DNA from: JADCCX01 sp031378805
GTDB taxonomy: Bacteria > Pseudomonadota > Alphaproteobacteria > Rhizobiales > Beijerinckiaceae
DNA length: 64,000 bases
Assembly: GCA_031378805.1 (NCBI GenBank)
Contig: JANNEO010000100.1
Coordinates: forward strand, 41,180-105,179
Reading direction: 5' to 3'
The notes beneath the pieces were generated by a model. It did not search any database, had not been told where the DNA came from, and saw nothing but the letters and a program-made list of their open reading frames with translations. Every line of letters begins with the position of its first letter. Position 1 is the stretch's first letter. Shown piece by piece: positions 8,249-17,105 of the stretch. Made by a program: the position numbers and the translations under genes.

Positions 8249-9040
8249 CTACCGCCCGACCACCCTGGTCAATCCGGCCATGCGATCCACCAGCAGCACA
8301 ATGAGCAGCGTGCCGACGATCAGGAGCACCGAGAGAGCGGCGATCAGCGGATCGGTGCGGCCCTCGACATAGCGCACCATTTCCACCGGCAGCGTCGAGG
8401 CTCTTGGCCCGGACAGGAACAGCGAGATCACGGTCTCGTCGAAAGACAGCAGGAAAGCGAGAAACGCCGAGGCCCCCAGGCCCGGCAGCGCCAGCGGCAG
8501 GGTCACGCGGCGAAACACCTGGACGGGGCTGGCACCGAGGCTGGCAGCCGCGGCCTCCACCTCGTCGGGCAGCGTCGAGAAGGTCGTCACCATCAGGCGG
8601 ATCACGAAGGGCAATGTGACCACGAGATGCCCGAGCGCCAGGCCGGGCAAGGTCGCAGTCAGCCGCCAGGGTTGCAGCGCCATCAACAGGGCCAATCCCA
8701 GCACCAGCGTGGGGAGCAGCAGGGGCGCCAGGAAGAACGCTTTGAACGTGCGCATCAACGCACCTTCACCACGGGCTATGGCGAAAGCAGCAGGCACGCC
8801 CAGCAGCAGCGACAGCGCGGTGACAACTGCCGCCAGCACAAGCGACAACCGCAGGCCGCGCATCAAGGGCTCGCTGGCGAAGAGCCGCTCATACCAGCGC
8901 AGCGAATAGCCCGAGGGCGGAAACACGATGAAGCTGTCGGCTGAAAACGAGATGAAGATCACCACGATCACCGGGGAGAGCAGCAGGACATACACAGCCG
9001 CTGCCAGCCCGCCCAGCACTGGCCCCGCGCCCTCCCTCAT
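8249..9040 (-). CDS. ABC transporter permease, PotC-like (spermidine/putrescine-type)
   Basis: A 263-residue inner-membrane permease with about six transmembrane segments. The EAA loop reads EVEAAAASLGASPVQVFRRVTLPLALPG, as in the PotC/iron(III)/putrescine group. The ATG at 9040 is used since it overlaps the previous gene's stop by 4 bases and gives a normal N-terminus; the frame stays open further upstream in antisense of the neighbour. It is the last gene of a four-gene minus-strand operon (binding protein, ATPase, PotB-like, PotC-like). The substrate is likely a small organic cation, amino acid or organic acid. Confidence 0.88.
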   Translation of the reverse strand: MREGAGPVLGGLAAAVYVLLLSPVIVVIFISFSADSFIVFPPSGYSLRWYERLFASEPLMRGLRLSLVLAAVVTALSLLLGVPAAFAIARGEGALMRTFKAFFLAPLLLPTLVLGLALLMALQPWRLTATLPGLALGHLVVTLPFVIRLMVTTFSTLPDEVEAAAASLGASPVQVFRRVTLPLALPGLGASAFLAFLLSFDETVISLFLSGPRASTLPVEMVRYVEGRTDPLIAALSVLLIVGTLLIVLLVDRMAGLTRVVGR

Positions 9041-9894
9041 GGCGCGATCCTTCGGGTAAGCGCCGAGTAAGCCGACACGAACAGCATCACCAGGAGTAGC
9101 GTGTAGAGGGCCAAAGCCGCCGCCGCAGGCCAGTTCACGTTGGTCACGGCCTGATCGAAGATTTCCGTGGCCAGCAGGAACACCCGCCCACCGCCAAGCA
9201 GCTTGGGCGTGATATAGGCGCTCATGGCGAGCACGAAACACAGCAGCGTGCCCATCACCACGGCAGGCAGGCTGAGGGGCAGGGTCACCCGCCAGAACAC
9301 GCGCCAGGGCGAAGCGCCAAGGCTGGAAGCCGCCTCCTCGCAGGCCCGGTCCAGCCGTCCGAAACCCGACAGCAGCGCCAGGATCATATAGGGCATCAGG
9401 CTCTCCGCCAGCCCGAGGGTGACGCCGATGTAATTGTAGACGAGCCGCACCGGTCCGCTGGTGACGCCAAGGCCCATCAACGTGGCATTGATCAGGCCGC
9501 GATCGCCCAGAAGCGCCAGCCAGCCAAACACCCGGACGACGCCGGAAACCAGCATTGGTGCCACCGCCAGCACCGTCAGCAGCGCCTTGAAACGCGAGGT
9601 CGTGCGGAAGAGAAACAGCGCCAGTGGATAGCCCAGGAGCAATGCCAGAACCGTGGAGAAAAACGACAGCCAGAGCGAATTCCAGGTGGTTTCCAGCGTG
9701 AAGGAATCCTCCAGCAGGGCCAGGACCGTGGTGAGCGAGAGAGCCGGTATCATGGCCCCCGTCGGCCCTGTCTCGTTGAAGGCCATGCGCCCAAGGCCAA
9801 GCATCGGCAACACGTAGAGCGCAGTGAGCAACAGCGCGGCAGGCAGCACGAGCAACAGTCCCGCGAAGGCGTTGGCACTCCCAGTGCGGTTCAT
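9037..9894 (-). CDS. ABC transporter permease, PotB-like
   Basis: A 285-residue inner-membrane permease with six predicted transmembrane helices and the loop EEAASSLGASPWRVFWRVTLPLSLP that docks to the ATPase. The first helix (AGLLLVLPAALLLTALYVLP) follows a short cytosolic N-terminus. It overlaps the ATPase gene upstream and the PotC-like gene downstream by 4 bases each, so the three are translationally coupled. It pairs with the PotC-like subunit to form the membrane channel. Confidence 0.88.
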   Translation of the reverse strand: MNRTGSANAFAGLLLVLPAALLLTALYVLPMLGLGRMAFNETGPTGAMIPALSLTTVLALLEDSFTLETTWNSLWLSFFSTVLALLLGYPLALFLFRTTSRFKALLTVLAVAPMLVSGVVRVFGWLALLGDRGLINATLMGLGVTSGPVRLVYNYIGVTLGLAESLMPYMILALLSGFGRLDRACEEAASSLGASPWRVFWRVTLPLSLPAVVMGTLLCFVLAMSAYITPKLLGGGRVFLLATEIFDQAVTNVNWPAAAALALYTLLLVMLFVSAYSALTRRIAP

Positions 9895-10964
9895 GCGGAC
9901 GCTACCGGAAACACCAGCGTATCCTCAGCCGACCAGCTCACGGAGACCGTATCCCCCGTGGTTGGCCTCACGCCGCCGGATGCCGTCTCCACCATCAGGC
10001 GACCGGCTGGCGTATCGATCAACACTTCCTGCCGGTCTCCGATGAAGACAACGCCGTGAATGGTCCCCGGCAGGCGGTTGCGGGCGGGCGCCACCACCGC
10101 ATCGGATGCGGCCAGCGTGATGCGCTGCGGTCGCAGGAAAACATCGAAAGCCTCGCCATTAGGAATGCCCCCGGCCACCGTGATTGGCACGCCACCCAGG
10201 GACAACTCCCCTCCCGTCTCTCGCGTCGCCCGCAAGATGCAGCTTCGCCCGACGAAATCCGCCACGAAGCGTGTGGCCGGCTGGTCATAGACCGTGCGCG
10301 GGTCCGACACCTGCTCGATACGGCCTGCGTTCATCACGGCGACACGATCGCACAAGGTCAATGCCTCGGTTTGATCGTGGGTGACAAACAGCGTGGTGAT
10401 GCCCAGCGAACGCTGCAGATCGCGGATCTCGATGCGCATGGCGTCACGCAGCTTGGCATCGAGGTTGGAAAGGCTTTCATCGAGCAGCAGCACGTCGGGC
10501 TCGATGACCAGCGCACGGGCCAGCGCCACGCGCTGCTGCTGCCCGCCAGAGAGCGCCCGCGGCTTGCGTTCAGCCAGACCGACGAGGCGGACCTGCTCCA
10601 GCGCCTGCGCCACGCGGCGGTCGCGCTCGGCACGGCCCACGCCACGCTCGTCGAGGCCAAACCCGACATTGGCGGCCACGCTCAGGTGCGGGAACAGCGC
10701 ATAGGACTGGAAGACATACCCCATGTTGCGCCGGTGCGCGGGCAAGGTGGAGATATCGCGCCCGGTGAGCGCGATGCTTCCGCCCGAGGGCGCGATCAAC
10801 CCTGCCACCATGCGCAAGGTCGTCGTCTTGCCGCAGCCCGATGGCCCGAGAAGGGCCACGGATTCCCCCTTTTCCACGTCAAGCGAGAGATCGGCCACGG
10901 CAAGGGTCTCACCGTAGCGCTTGGACAGGTTTGCGAGCGAGAGATGCACCACCGAAAGCTGCAA
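9891..10964 (-). CDS. ABC transporter ATPase, PotA/UgpC-type with TOBE domain
   Basis: A 357-residue ATPase energising the Pot-type importer. Walker A is GPSGCGKT (residues 40-47), the signature is ALSGGQQQRVALARAL, and the H-loop is VTHDQTEALTL. Walker B reads LLLDESLSNLD, so the usual Pro after DE is Ser, an uncommon but tolerated change. The C-terminal third is a TOBE regulatory domain. The frame opens with TTG at 10964 immediately after the binding protein's stop; GTG at 10952 or 10949 is an equally plausible start. It probably sits on the cytosolic face with the two permeases. Confidence 0.88.
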   Translation of the reverse strand: MQLSVVHLSLANLSKRYGETLAVADLSLDVEKGESVALLGPSGCGKTTTLRMVAGLIAPSGGSIALTGRDISTLPAHRRNMGYVFQSYALFPHLSVAANVGFGLDERGVGRAERDRRVAQALEQVRLVGLAERKPRALSGGQQQRVALARALVIEPDVLLLDESLSNLDAKLRDAMRIEIRDLQRSLGITTLFVTHDQTEALTLCDRVAVMNAGRIEQVSDPRTVYDQPATRFVADFVGRSCILRATRETGGELSLGGVPITVAGGIPNGEAFDVFLRPQRITLAASDAVVAPARNRLPGTIHGVVFIGDRQEVLIDTPAGRLMVETASGGVRPTTGDTVSVSWSAEDTLVFPVASA

Positions 10965-12056
10965 TCAGCGGGCCGAGATGATTTCGCGCCGCCAGCGGTT
11001 GTTCCACTGGTCGCGCACCTTGGCGATCTCCGCCCAATCCACCGGGATCATGCGCTGGCGCGTCTCGGCCGATGATGCGGTGCGTGCAAGGGCCGACGCG
11101 ACGACATCCGCCTTGGCGTTGGTCGGCGCATAGAACATGCGCTCGGTAAAGGCCTTCTGCGCCTCACGTGACAGCGCGAAATTGACGAAGGCCACGGCGG
11201 CAGCCCGGTTCTTCGATCCCTCCGGAATGTTGATCGTGTTGATCTGGAACACCGATCCTTCGGGAGGCAGCACCACACCAAGGCGGCCATTGGTCTCATC
11301 GCTGTAAAGCTGAGCACGGGCATTCCAGCCCGTGGCGACGCGCACCACGCCGTTGAGAATCAAGGTGTAGCCATCCGGGTTCGGCTCGAATGTCTGCACC
11401 GACGGCGACAGCTCCTTCAGCTTGCGAATGCCCGCATCGATGGATTGGGCATGGTTGCCGCCCTCCATCGTCGTCACCATGGCGGTGAGCGCCAATCCCT
11501 GGATATTGGGTGGAGCGGCCAGCGCCACCAATCCCTTGAGATCGGGCCGCCACAGGTCCGCCAGACGGGTCAGTGGCGGGTTCAGGTTCTGCCGGTCGAA
11601 GACCAGAACGAGATGGTCGAAGGTGACGGCCGGCCCGAAGGGACCACCCACCGCGCGCGCCTCCGGCAGGAGTTCGTTGAGCGACGGCGCTTCCTCCGGC
11701 GTGATCCGCGAGAACAGCCCTTCGGCATTGCCGATGCCCGACGTCGAGACATCGAAGATAACCACATCGACCTGCGGATCCGCTTTCTGGGCGCGGATGG
11801 TGCCCAGCATCTGTGCCGAGGTGCCGCCGGGCGCGTAGTTGACCTTGACGGTGGGAAACGCCCTCTGGAACGGCTCGACCACAGTGCGGATGTAGTTGTC
11901 CTGAAAAATGCCGGCATAGGCCATCAGGGTGATCTGGCCCGAAACCGAACCGGCCTGGGCCAGAACCGAACCGGGAACCACTGCGGCAGCCGCTGCACCT
12001 GCCAGCATCTGACGACGGCTGAGCCTCCCCAATCCGCGCCGATTGTCCTTTGCCAT
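10965..12056 (-). CDS. Extracellular solute-binding protein, PotD/AfuA-like, Tat-exported
   Basis: A 363-residue periplasmic binding protein of family 1. The N-terminus LSRRQMLAGAAAAAVV is a twin-arginine type signal, probably cleaved after a VLAQA segment. The mature part begins GQITLMAYAGIFQDNY and contains PQVDVVIFDVS, typical of binding proteins for putrescine, iron(III) or small organics. ATG at 12056 is used because upstream residues do not look like a signal peptide and CGGAG/AAGG lie in front. It heads the operon; its promoter must lie in the 179 bases upstream, where nothing distinctive was seen. Confidence 0.88.
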   Translation of the reverse strand: MAKDNRRGLGRLSRRQMLAGAAAAAVVPGSVLAQAGSVSGQITLMAYAGIFQDNYIRTVVEPFQRAFPTVKVNYAPGGTSAQMLGTIRAQKADPQVDVVIFDVSTSGIGNAEGLFSRITPEEAPSLNELLPEARAVGGPFGPAVTFDHLVLVFDRQNLNPPLTRLADLWRPDLKGLVALAAPPNIQGLALTAMVTTMEGGNHAQSIDAGIRKLKELSPSVQTFEPNPDGYTLILNGVVRVATGWNARAQLYSDETNGRLGVVLPPEGSVFQINTINIPEGSKNRAAAVAFVNFALSREAQKAFTERMFYAPTNAKADVVASALARTASSAETRQRMIPVDWAEIAKVRDQWNNRWRREIISAR

Positions 12057-12235
12057 GGGCCTTATGCTCCGCTGTCTGATCGTGACCAGAATGACGCCGT
12101 TGCGGGAGGCTATGCAAGGGCTTTCTCTATGTTGAGCGAATGGTAGAGCGGTGCAGAACGGATGCAGCGGAATCACGAAGAGTTCCGCATATCAGCAGGC
12201 GATGAAGCCGGTGCGCATGACGGGGAGTGACTGAT

Positions 12236-13081
12236 TCAGGCGTTGCCCGGCCCGCGCCTGGTGACGTCGCCATAGACCTCTGGCATCAAGGCGAGGTCGT
12301 GGTGTTCCAACCCACGCACGGTCACCAGCCGGTGGGCGTGGCTGCCGTCCGCGTGGAACAGGTGCTCGAGATAGCCCACCGGCTTGGCACCGTATGAAGG
12401 CTGCCAGGGATCACCGATCACGAAGGACGCGGCGGGACACCAGATATGGCGGCTGCCCGCAAGCGTCAGGTCGCGGTACTGATGCACATGGCCGCAGAGA
12501 ACGAGCCGGGGCACCGCGCCGTCCATGGCATCAAGCATACGGCGTCGGGCCTGAAGCGTCGTGAAGCGGTTACTGACCAGCGAATCGTCGGGATCGATGT
12601 CGCAGAATGGCTTGTGCATGACCAGCGCCACGGCACGGCCGCCATGCTCGCGCATGGCCTTGCGCAGCAGATCGAGCTGCTACCGGTCACCCGAAAGGCC
12701 CGTGCCGGTGATGAGTGAGTTGAGGCCAACAAAGCGCCAACCCGGCACATCGAAGGTCCAGAAATCCGGACCAATGCGCTGGCGATAACGCTCCAGGCTC
12801 GGCTCATCCACCCAGACACGATCCGCAATGTCGGGGTGCTCGCCGACGTCGTGATTGCCCGGCACAATATGCGTTTCCACACCCAGCGTCTTGTGCGCCT
12901 CAAGGGCAAGGCCGAGATCGCCGTTATCTTTTTCGCCATAGAGACCAAGATCACCCGTGTTGAGAACAATGTCCGGTCTCGACGCACGAAGGTCGTCCAT
13001 CAACCGGTCCATGTTCGCATTGAAGAAGGGCTTGTCCGGCGAAACGTGCAGATCGGAAATCTGGGCCACGCGTAAGGTCAT
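12236..13081 (-). pseudogene. Metallophosphoesterase broken by an in-frame amber stop
   Basis: A calcineurin-like phosphoesterase of 281 codons, interrupted by TAG at codon 134 (12680-12682). All metal motifs exist in one frame on both sides of the stop: QISDLHVSP, NTGDLG and PGNHDVG before it, MHKPFC and CGHVHQY after it. The context (TGLSGDR, stop, QLDLLRKAM) fits a Gln codon CAG changed to TAG. Without readthrough or suppression only an inactive half would be made. The start overlaps the stop of the endonuclease-like gene by 4 bases. It closes the Ugp-type operon, where it may once have cleaved a phosphodiester substrate. Confidence 0.85.
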
Positions 13082-13917
13082 GACGCAAGCTCGATCAGGA
13101 TAGGTTGGTGATCCGACACGCGCGTCTCCTCGTCGCAGGTGATGCGCCGTATGGTGGGAGCCAAATCCTCCGTGAGGAAGACATAGTCGCAGCAATGCGG
13201 TGTTCCGTGTGTCTGGTCGATGATGCAGGACGTCAGCGGATGTGGCTTCATCCCGTTGAATGCCGTCCAGCTGTCGACAAGGCGCGGCCATCCCTCCGAA
13301 AAGGGCGCGCTGATATGCTGCTTCAGGGCATCATCCGGCTTCATGTTGAAATCACCCGTGAGGATGGCCGATGGTGTGGATGGCGTGCGGGCGTAGGTGC
13401 CCGCTCCGTCCGCCCGTGGTGTCGTCACCCGGGCGCAGGCGCTGGCGTGCAGACCGCGCAGGGCCTCCACCTGCTCGCGGCGGATCGCCGGGTGAGAATA
13501 CTCCAGATGCGTCGTCATCAGGCGCACCGGGCCAGACGGTGTCATTGCCACCACCTCCAGCAGGCCGCGCGGCATGTTGTTCGTCCCGACCGCAGGCCAC
13601 GGCAAGGCGTGCCGGAGTACCTGCAGAACGGGAAACCGGGTCAGGATCATGTTGCCGAAGCGCTTGGGCCTACCGGCCGCATCACGGGTTTCATGCGCCA
13701 CGCCATCGATCGCCTGAAAGCCCGGCAGCAGCGCCGCGAAAGCGGCAAACTGGTTCATGACGGGCGAGGCCTTCAATTCAGGCCAATTGTCCGAGACCTC
13801 CTGCAGGCACAGCACATCGAAATCGGCCATGGAACGGGCGTGGTTCACGATCCGGGCAGGATCCATGATGCCATCGGTGCCAAGAGCCCACTGGATGTTC
13901 CAAGTGATCAATATCAT
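13078..13917 (-). CDS. Endonuclease/exonuclease/phosphatase (EEP) family hydrolase
   Basis: A 279-residue protein of the EEP fold, which includes DNases, sphingomyelinases and phosphodiesterases. Motifs in order: TWNIQWA (Asn), CLQEVSDNW (metal Glu), TTHLEYSH (His), LTGDFNM (Asp-x-Asn) and the final RVSDHQPILIEL (Asp-His). No signal peptide is present from ATG 13917; a GTG at 13944 would add nine residues and overlap the permease gene. It lies directly after the Ugp-type permeases and is coupled to the broken metallophosphoesterase, suggesting hydrolysis of an imported phosphodiester. Confidence 0.83.
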   Translation of the reverse strand: MILITWNIQWALGTDGIMDPARIVNHARSMADFDVLCLQEVSDNWPELKASPVMNQFAAFAALLPGFQAIDGVAHETRDAAGRPKRFGNMILTRFPVLQVLRHALPWPAVGTNNMPRGLLEVVAMTPSGPVRLMTTHLEYSHPAIRREQVEALRGLHASACARVTTPRADGAGTYARTPSTPSAILTGDFNMKPDDALKQHISAPFSEGWPRLVDSWTAFNGMKPHPLTSCIIDQTHGTPHCCDYVFLTEDLAPTIRRITCDEETRVSDHQPILIELAS

Positions 13918-13933
13918 GGGATCAATCTCATGA

Positions 13934-14761
13934 TCAGCGCACACCGGCCCGCATGAAGCTTTGCACGAACTGGCGCTGGAACAGCAGGAATGCGATAAGC
14001 AGCGGCCCAGAGGTCATCAGTGTCGCTGCACAGATCACCGACCAGTCGATGCCCTGATCCGGCGAGGCGAAGATGGCGAGGCCCACCGTGAGCGGCCGCG
14101 TGCTCACCGAGTTGGTGATGATCAGCGGCCAGAGATAGTTGTTCCAGTGGAAGCTCACGAGCACCAACCCGTAGGCGAGGTACACTGGCTTGCCGAGAGG
14201 AATATACACACGCCAGAGCACGCCCAGCGTGGAACAACCCTCGATCCGTGCGGCTTCCTCGAAATCCTTGGGAATAGATTTGAAGGTCTGGCGCAGGAGG
14301 AAAATGCCGAAGGCCGAGGCAAGGTAGGGAAGCGCAATGGCCGGCAGCGTGTCCACCAGGCCAAGGGCGCGAATAGTGATGTAGTTCTCCAAAATGAGAA
14401 TGTCGGGCGAGACCATGAGCTGGATCAGCACCAGGCCAAAGAGGAAGTCGCGGCCGCGAAAATCGAACCGTGCGAAGGCGAAGGCGGCAAGCGTACACAG
14501 GATGAACTGGGCAATCAGGATGCCGGTGACGAGCAGCACCGTGTTGAGGAAATAGCGCGCGAACGGTGCGGCCTGCCACGCCGTCGCAAAATTCTCCAAC
14601 GTGAGGGGCGCAAACAGGTCGAAGGTCGCCACATAGGCGCTGGGGTGAAACGCTGTCCACACCGCAAACAGAAGCGGCAGCAGCCACAGCAAGCCGAGCG
14701 TCCAGGCCGCCACAGTCTCCAGCCAATCCCCCCATGGATCGTGACGATTGATCAGGCTCAT
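13934..14761 (-). CDS. CUT1-type ABC permease, UgpE-like
   Basis: A 275-residue inner-membrane permease with six helices; the EAA loop is EEAARIEGCSTLGVLWRVYIPLGKP and the C-terminus is LFQRQFVQSFMRAGVR, typical of UgpE/MalG proteins. The start ATG at 14761 overlaps the stop of the UgpA-like gene by 4 bases; the longer frame upstream is antisense noise. It forms the channel with the UgpA-like subunit. Substrates of close families are glycerol-3-phosphate, glycerophosphodiesters or oligosaccharides. Confidence 0.9.
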   Translation of the reverse strand: MSLINRHDPWGDWLETVAAWTLGLLWLLPLLFAVWTAFHPSAYVATFDLFAPLTLENFATAWQAAPFARYFLNTVLLVTGILIAQFILCTLAAFAFARFDFRGRDFLFGLVLIQLMVSPDILILENYITIRALGLVDTLPAIALPYLASAFGIFLLRQTFKSIPKDFEEAARIEGCSTLGVLWRVYIPLGKPVYLAYGLVLVSFHWNNYLWPLIITNSVSTRPLTVGLAIFASPDQGIDWSVICAATLMTSGPLLIAFLLFQRQFVQSFMRAGVR

Positions 14762-15633
14762 TCGTAATGCACGCGCTTGTCGGTGAGGACGAACTGCGTC
14801 AGCGCGATCAGGGCGAGAATGGCGAGCAGCACCATGGTGAGCGTTGCGGCATAGGCCTGGTCGAAAAAGCGGAAACCGACAGTGTAAATGTGAAACAGCA
14901 GCACCGAGGTCGAGTTGTCCGGCCCGCCGCCGGTCATGACGAAGATATGGTCGACAAGGCGGAAGGCGTTGATCACGGCATTGACCATGACGAACAGCGT
15001 GGTTGGCATCAGCAAGGGAAATGTGATGCGCCAGAAAAAGGTCCAGCGGCTGGTGCCTTCGATGGCGGCAGCCTCGCGCAGATCGGGCGAGATGTTCTGC
15101 AGCGCAGCAAGATAGAAGATCATGAAGAAGCCTGCCTCCTTCCACACCGCGACCACGATGAGGCACCACAAGGCCGTTGCCTGCGACCCCAGCCAGTTCA
15201 CGCCCACGATGCCGAAGGGTTTGAGCAACTGGTCCACAAGCCCATACTGGGGGTTGTAGAAAAACAGCCAGATGTTGGCGACTGCGATCATCGGCAGCAC
15301 GGTCGGCGTGAAGTAGGCCAGACGCACGAAACCCTTTCCCCTGAGCTTGCCGTTGACGAACAGCGCCATGAGCATGGCAAGGGCGATCGAGATTGGCACG
15401 GAGGTCAGCGCATAGATCGCGTTGTTCCACAGCGCCTTCCAGAAAATCGGATCGGTCAGCATCGCCTCGTAGTTGTCAAGGCCGACGAAGCGCGAAGGGC
15501 GGCGCGGTCGCGGCGTCGAGTAGAAGCTGTGAATGAAGGTCGTGATGATGGGAATATGCGTGAACGCCGCCAGCAGGACGCAGGCCGGAAAGACCAGCAG
15601 CCAGGCATGAAGGGAATTGCGGGAACCTGTCAT
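14758..15633 (-). CDS. CUT1-type ABC permease, UgpA-like
   Basis: A 291-residue inner-membrane permease with six helices. Family landmarks are FVGLDNYEAMLTDPIFWKALWN after the first helix, and the EAA loop REAAAIEGTSRWTFFWRITFPLLMP, then FVMTGGGPDNSTSVL, a UgpA/MalF signature. ATG 15633 is preferred over a codon six residues earlier. The binding-protein gene lies 167 bases upstream across an inverted-repeat element, so expression may depend on readthrough or processing at that element. Confidence 0.9.
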   Translation of the reverse strand: MTGSRNSLHAWLLVFPACVLLAAFTHIPIITTFIHSFYSTPRPRRPSRFVGLDNYEAMLTDPIFWKALWNNAIYALTSVPISIALAMLMALFVNGKLRGKGFVRLAYFTPTVLPMIAVANIWLFFYNPQYGLVDQLLKPFGIVGVNWLGSQATALWCLIVVAVWKEAGFFMIFYLAALQNISPDLREAAAIEGTSRWTFFWRITFPLLMPTTLFVMVNAVINAFRLVDHIFVMTGGGPDNSTSVLLFHIYTVGFRFFDQAYAATLTMVLLAILALIALTQFVLTDKRVHYE

Positions 15634-15655
15634 GGCGTCCGACGCCAGCAACCGA

Positions 15656-15738
15656 CCTCATCCTGAGCCTGTCGAAGGATCGAGGTCGACGCTCCGCGCT
15701 GCCGGAATCCACAATCCTTCGACAGGCTCAGGATGAGG
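15656..15738. repeat. REP-like palindromic element with 25-bp inverted arms
   Basis: Two perfect 25-bp arms (15656-15680 and 15714-15738) surround a 33-base loop. The core of the right arm is CTTCGACAGGCTCAGGATGA, a repeat met widely between genes in proteobacteria. It sits between the binding-protein gene and the two permease genes of one operon, where such hairpins typically stabilise the upstream mRNA and lower downstream expression. No T-run follows, so it is not a classical terminator. Confidence 0.8.
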
Positions 15739-15800
15739 ATTCCGGGGCGAGCCTGGTGAGAGGAGCGCATGTATGGCCGAGCTGTTCTTACTTTAAACTC

Positions 15801-17105
15801 TCACTTGTACGCCGCCAGCACGCGCGTGGCTTCGGCCTGCGCCTGCTTCATCGCCACATCGGCAGGCCGGGCACCTGTCAGGATCGCCTGGATAGCGTCA
15901 TTCATGAACTTGGTGACCCGCTGGTTCTCGTGCACGGTCAGTTCCGGCACCGCGTGCTGGAGCTGGTCGCGCGCCACGATCGCCGGTTGGAAACCATCCG
16001 TGTAGGTCTTGAGTGTGGGCGTTGCGTAGGCCGCAGCCGAGGTTGCGACATAGCCCGTCTTGACCGACCAGTCGGCGGCGATGTCGGGCTGCGTCATGAA
16101 CTTGATGAACTTGAATGCCGCTTCCTGCTTGGCAGGCGACGCGCCCTTGAAGACATAGAAATTGCCCCCACCCGTCGGCGCACCGTTCTGGCGCATCCCG
16201 GGCAGCCAGGTCACGCCGAAATCAAACTTGGCATTCTGCTTGATGTTGGTGAGGTTGCCCGTGGTGTGCCAGATCATCGCCGTCTTGCCCTCCAGGAAGT
16301 CGCGTGGCGTGGCCCCCCAGGAGATAATGCCGGATGGGTGGCTGCCATCCACGCGGGACAGATCATGCCAGTTGCTGGCGGCCTCGATCACTTTCGGATC
16401 GTCGTAGAACACCTGGTTTCCCTTGGCGTTGTTGAGGCGCACTGCGTTGCCCGTCGTCATGCCGGTGAAGAGCCAGCCTGTGTTGCCGTCTGACGGAATC
16501 TGGATGCCCCATTGCGTGACCGCACCTGAGGCGTCCTTCTTGGTCAGCTTCTTCGCCATGTCGCGCATTTCGGCCCAGTTCGACGGACCCTTGTTGGGAT
16601 CGAGACCTGCCGCCTTGAAGGCATCCTTGTTGTAGTACAGCACCGGCGTCGAGCGCTGGAACGGAATGGCGAAGGTCTTGCCGTCGATCCTGGCGTTCTC
16701 CATGAAGGCCGGATAAAATGAAGCCATCCAGGCCTTGTCGGCATCGGTCTTCACAAAACCGTCGATGGGCGCGATCACATCCTCGTCAAACAGCGTGAAG
16801 AGGTCGGCGGCCAGCAGGATGGCCGTCTCGGGCACATCGCCACCCTTGATGGCGGTCAGCACCTTGGTGATGGTCTGGATATAATCACCTGAGTACACCG
16901 GCTTGATCTTGATGCCGGGGTTCACCTTCTCGAACGCGGCGGCATACTCATCGATGATCTTCGTCACCGGCCCGCCGACGGCGACGGGGAAATACATGCG
17001 CACCTCCGCCTCCTGCGATTGGGCCGCAGTCGAAAGGAACGGCGCGGACAGCGCGAGTGCCGAGAACGTCCTGCGCGTAAGCGTGTTCGGTGTCACTTTG
17101 GTCAT
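15801..17105 (-). CDS. Extracellular solute-binding protein, UgpB-like
   Basis: A 434-residue family 1 binding protein. A signal with TRRTFSALALSAPFLSTAAQ suggests Tat or Sec export. The mature protein has MYFPVAVGGPVTKIIDEYAAAF, the GDVPETAILLAADLFTLFD segment and IPFQRSTPVLYYNKDAFKAAG, all close to UgpB-type glycerol-3-phosphate binding proteins. The start has a GGGGGAGATGAT ribosome site and overlaps the ATPase stop by 4 bases. It would deliver its ligand to the UgpA/UgpE-like permeases encoded downstream. Confidence 0.9.
   Translation of the reverse strand: MTKVTPNTLTRRTFSALALSAPFLSTAAQSQEAEVRMYFPVAVGGPVTKIIDEYAAAFEKVNPGIKIKPVYSGDYIQTITKVLTAIKGGDVPETAILLAADLFTLFDEDVIAPIDGFVKTDADKAWMASFYPAFMENARIDGKTFAIPFQRSTPVLYYNKDAFKAAGLDPNKGPSNWAEMRDMAKKLTKKDASGAVTQWGIQIPSDGNTGWLFTGMTTGNAVRLNNAKGNQVFYDDPKVIEAASNWHDLSRVDGSHPSGIISWGATPRDFLEGKTAMIWHTTGNLTNIKQNAKFDFGVTWLPGMRQNGAPTGGGNFYVFKGASPAKQEAAFKFIKFMTQPDIAADWSVKTGYVATSAAAYATPTLKTYTDGFQPAIVARDQLQHAVPELTVHENQRVTKFMNDAIQAILTGARPADVAMKQAQAEATRVLAAYK

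Noticed and set aside
15652..15800. Rho-independent terminator at the 25-bp inverted repeat before the UgpA-like gene.
   Set aside because: The 33-base loop and missing T-run fit a REP-like element better than a terminator.
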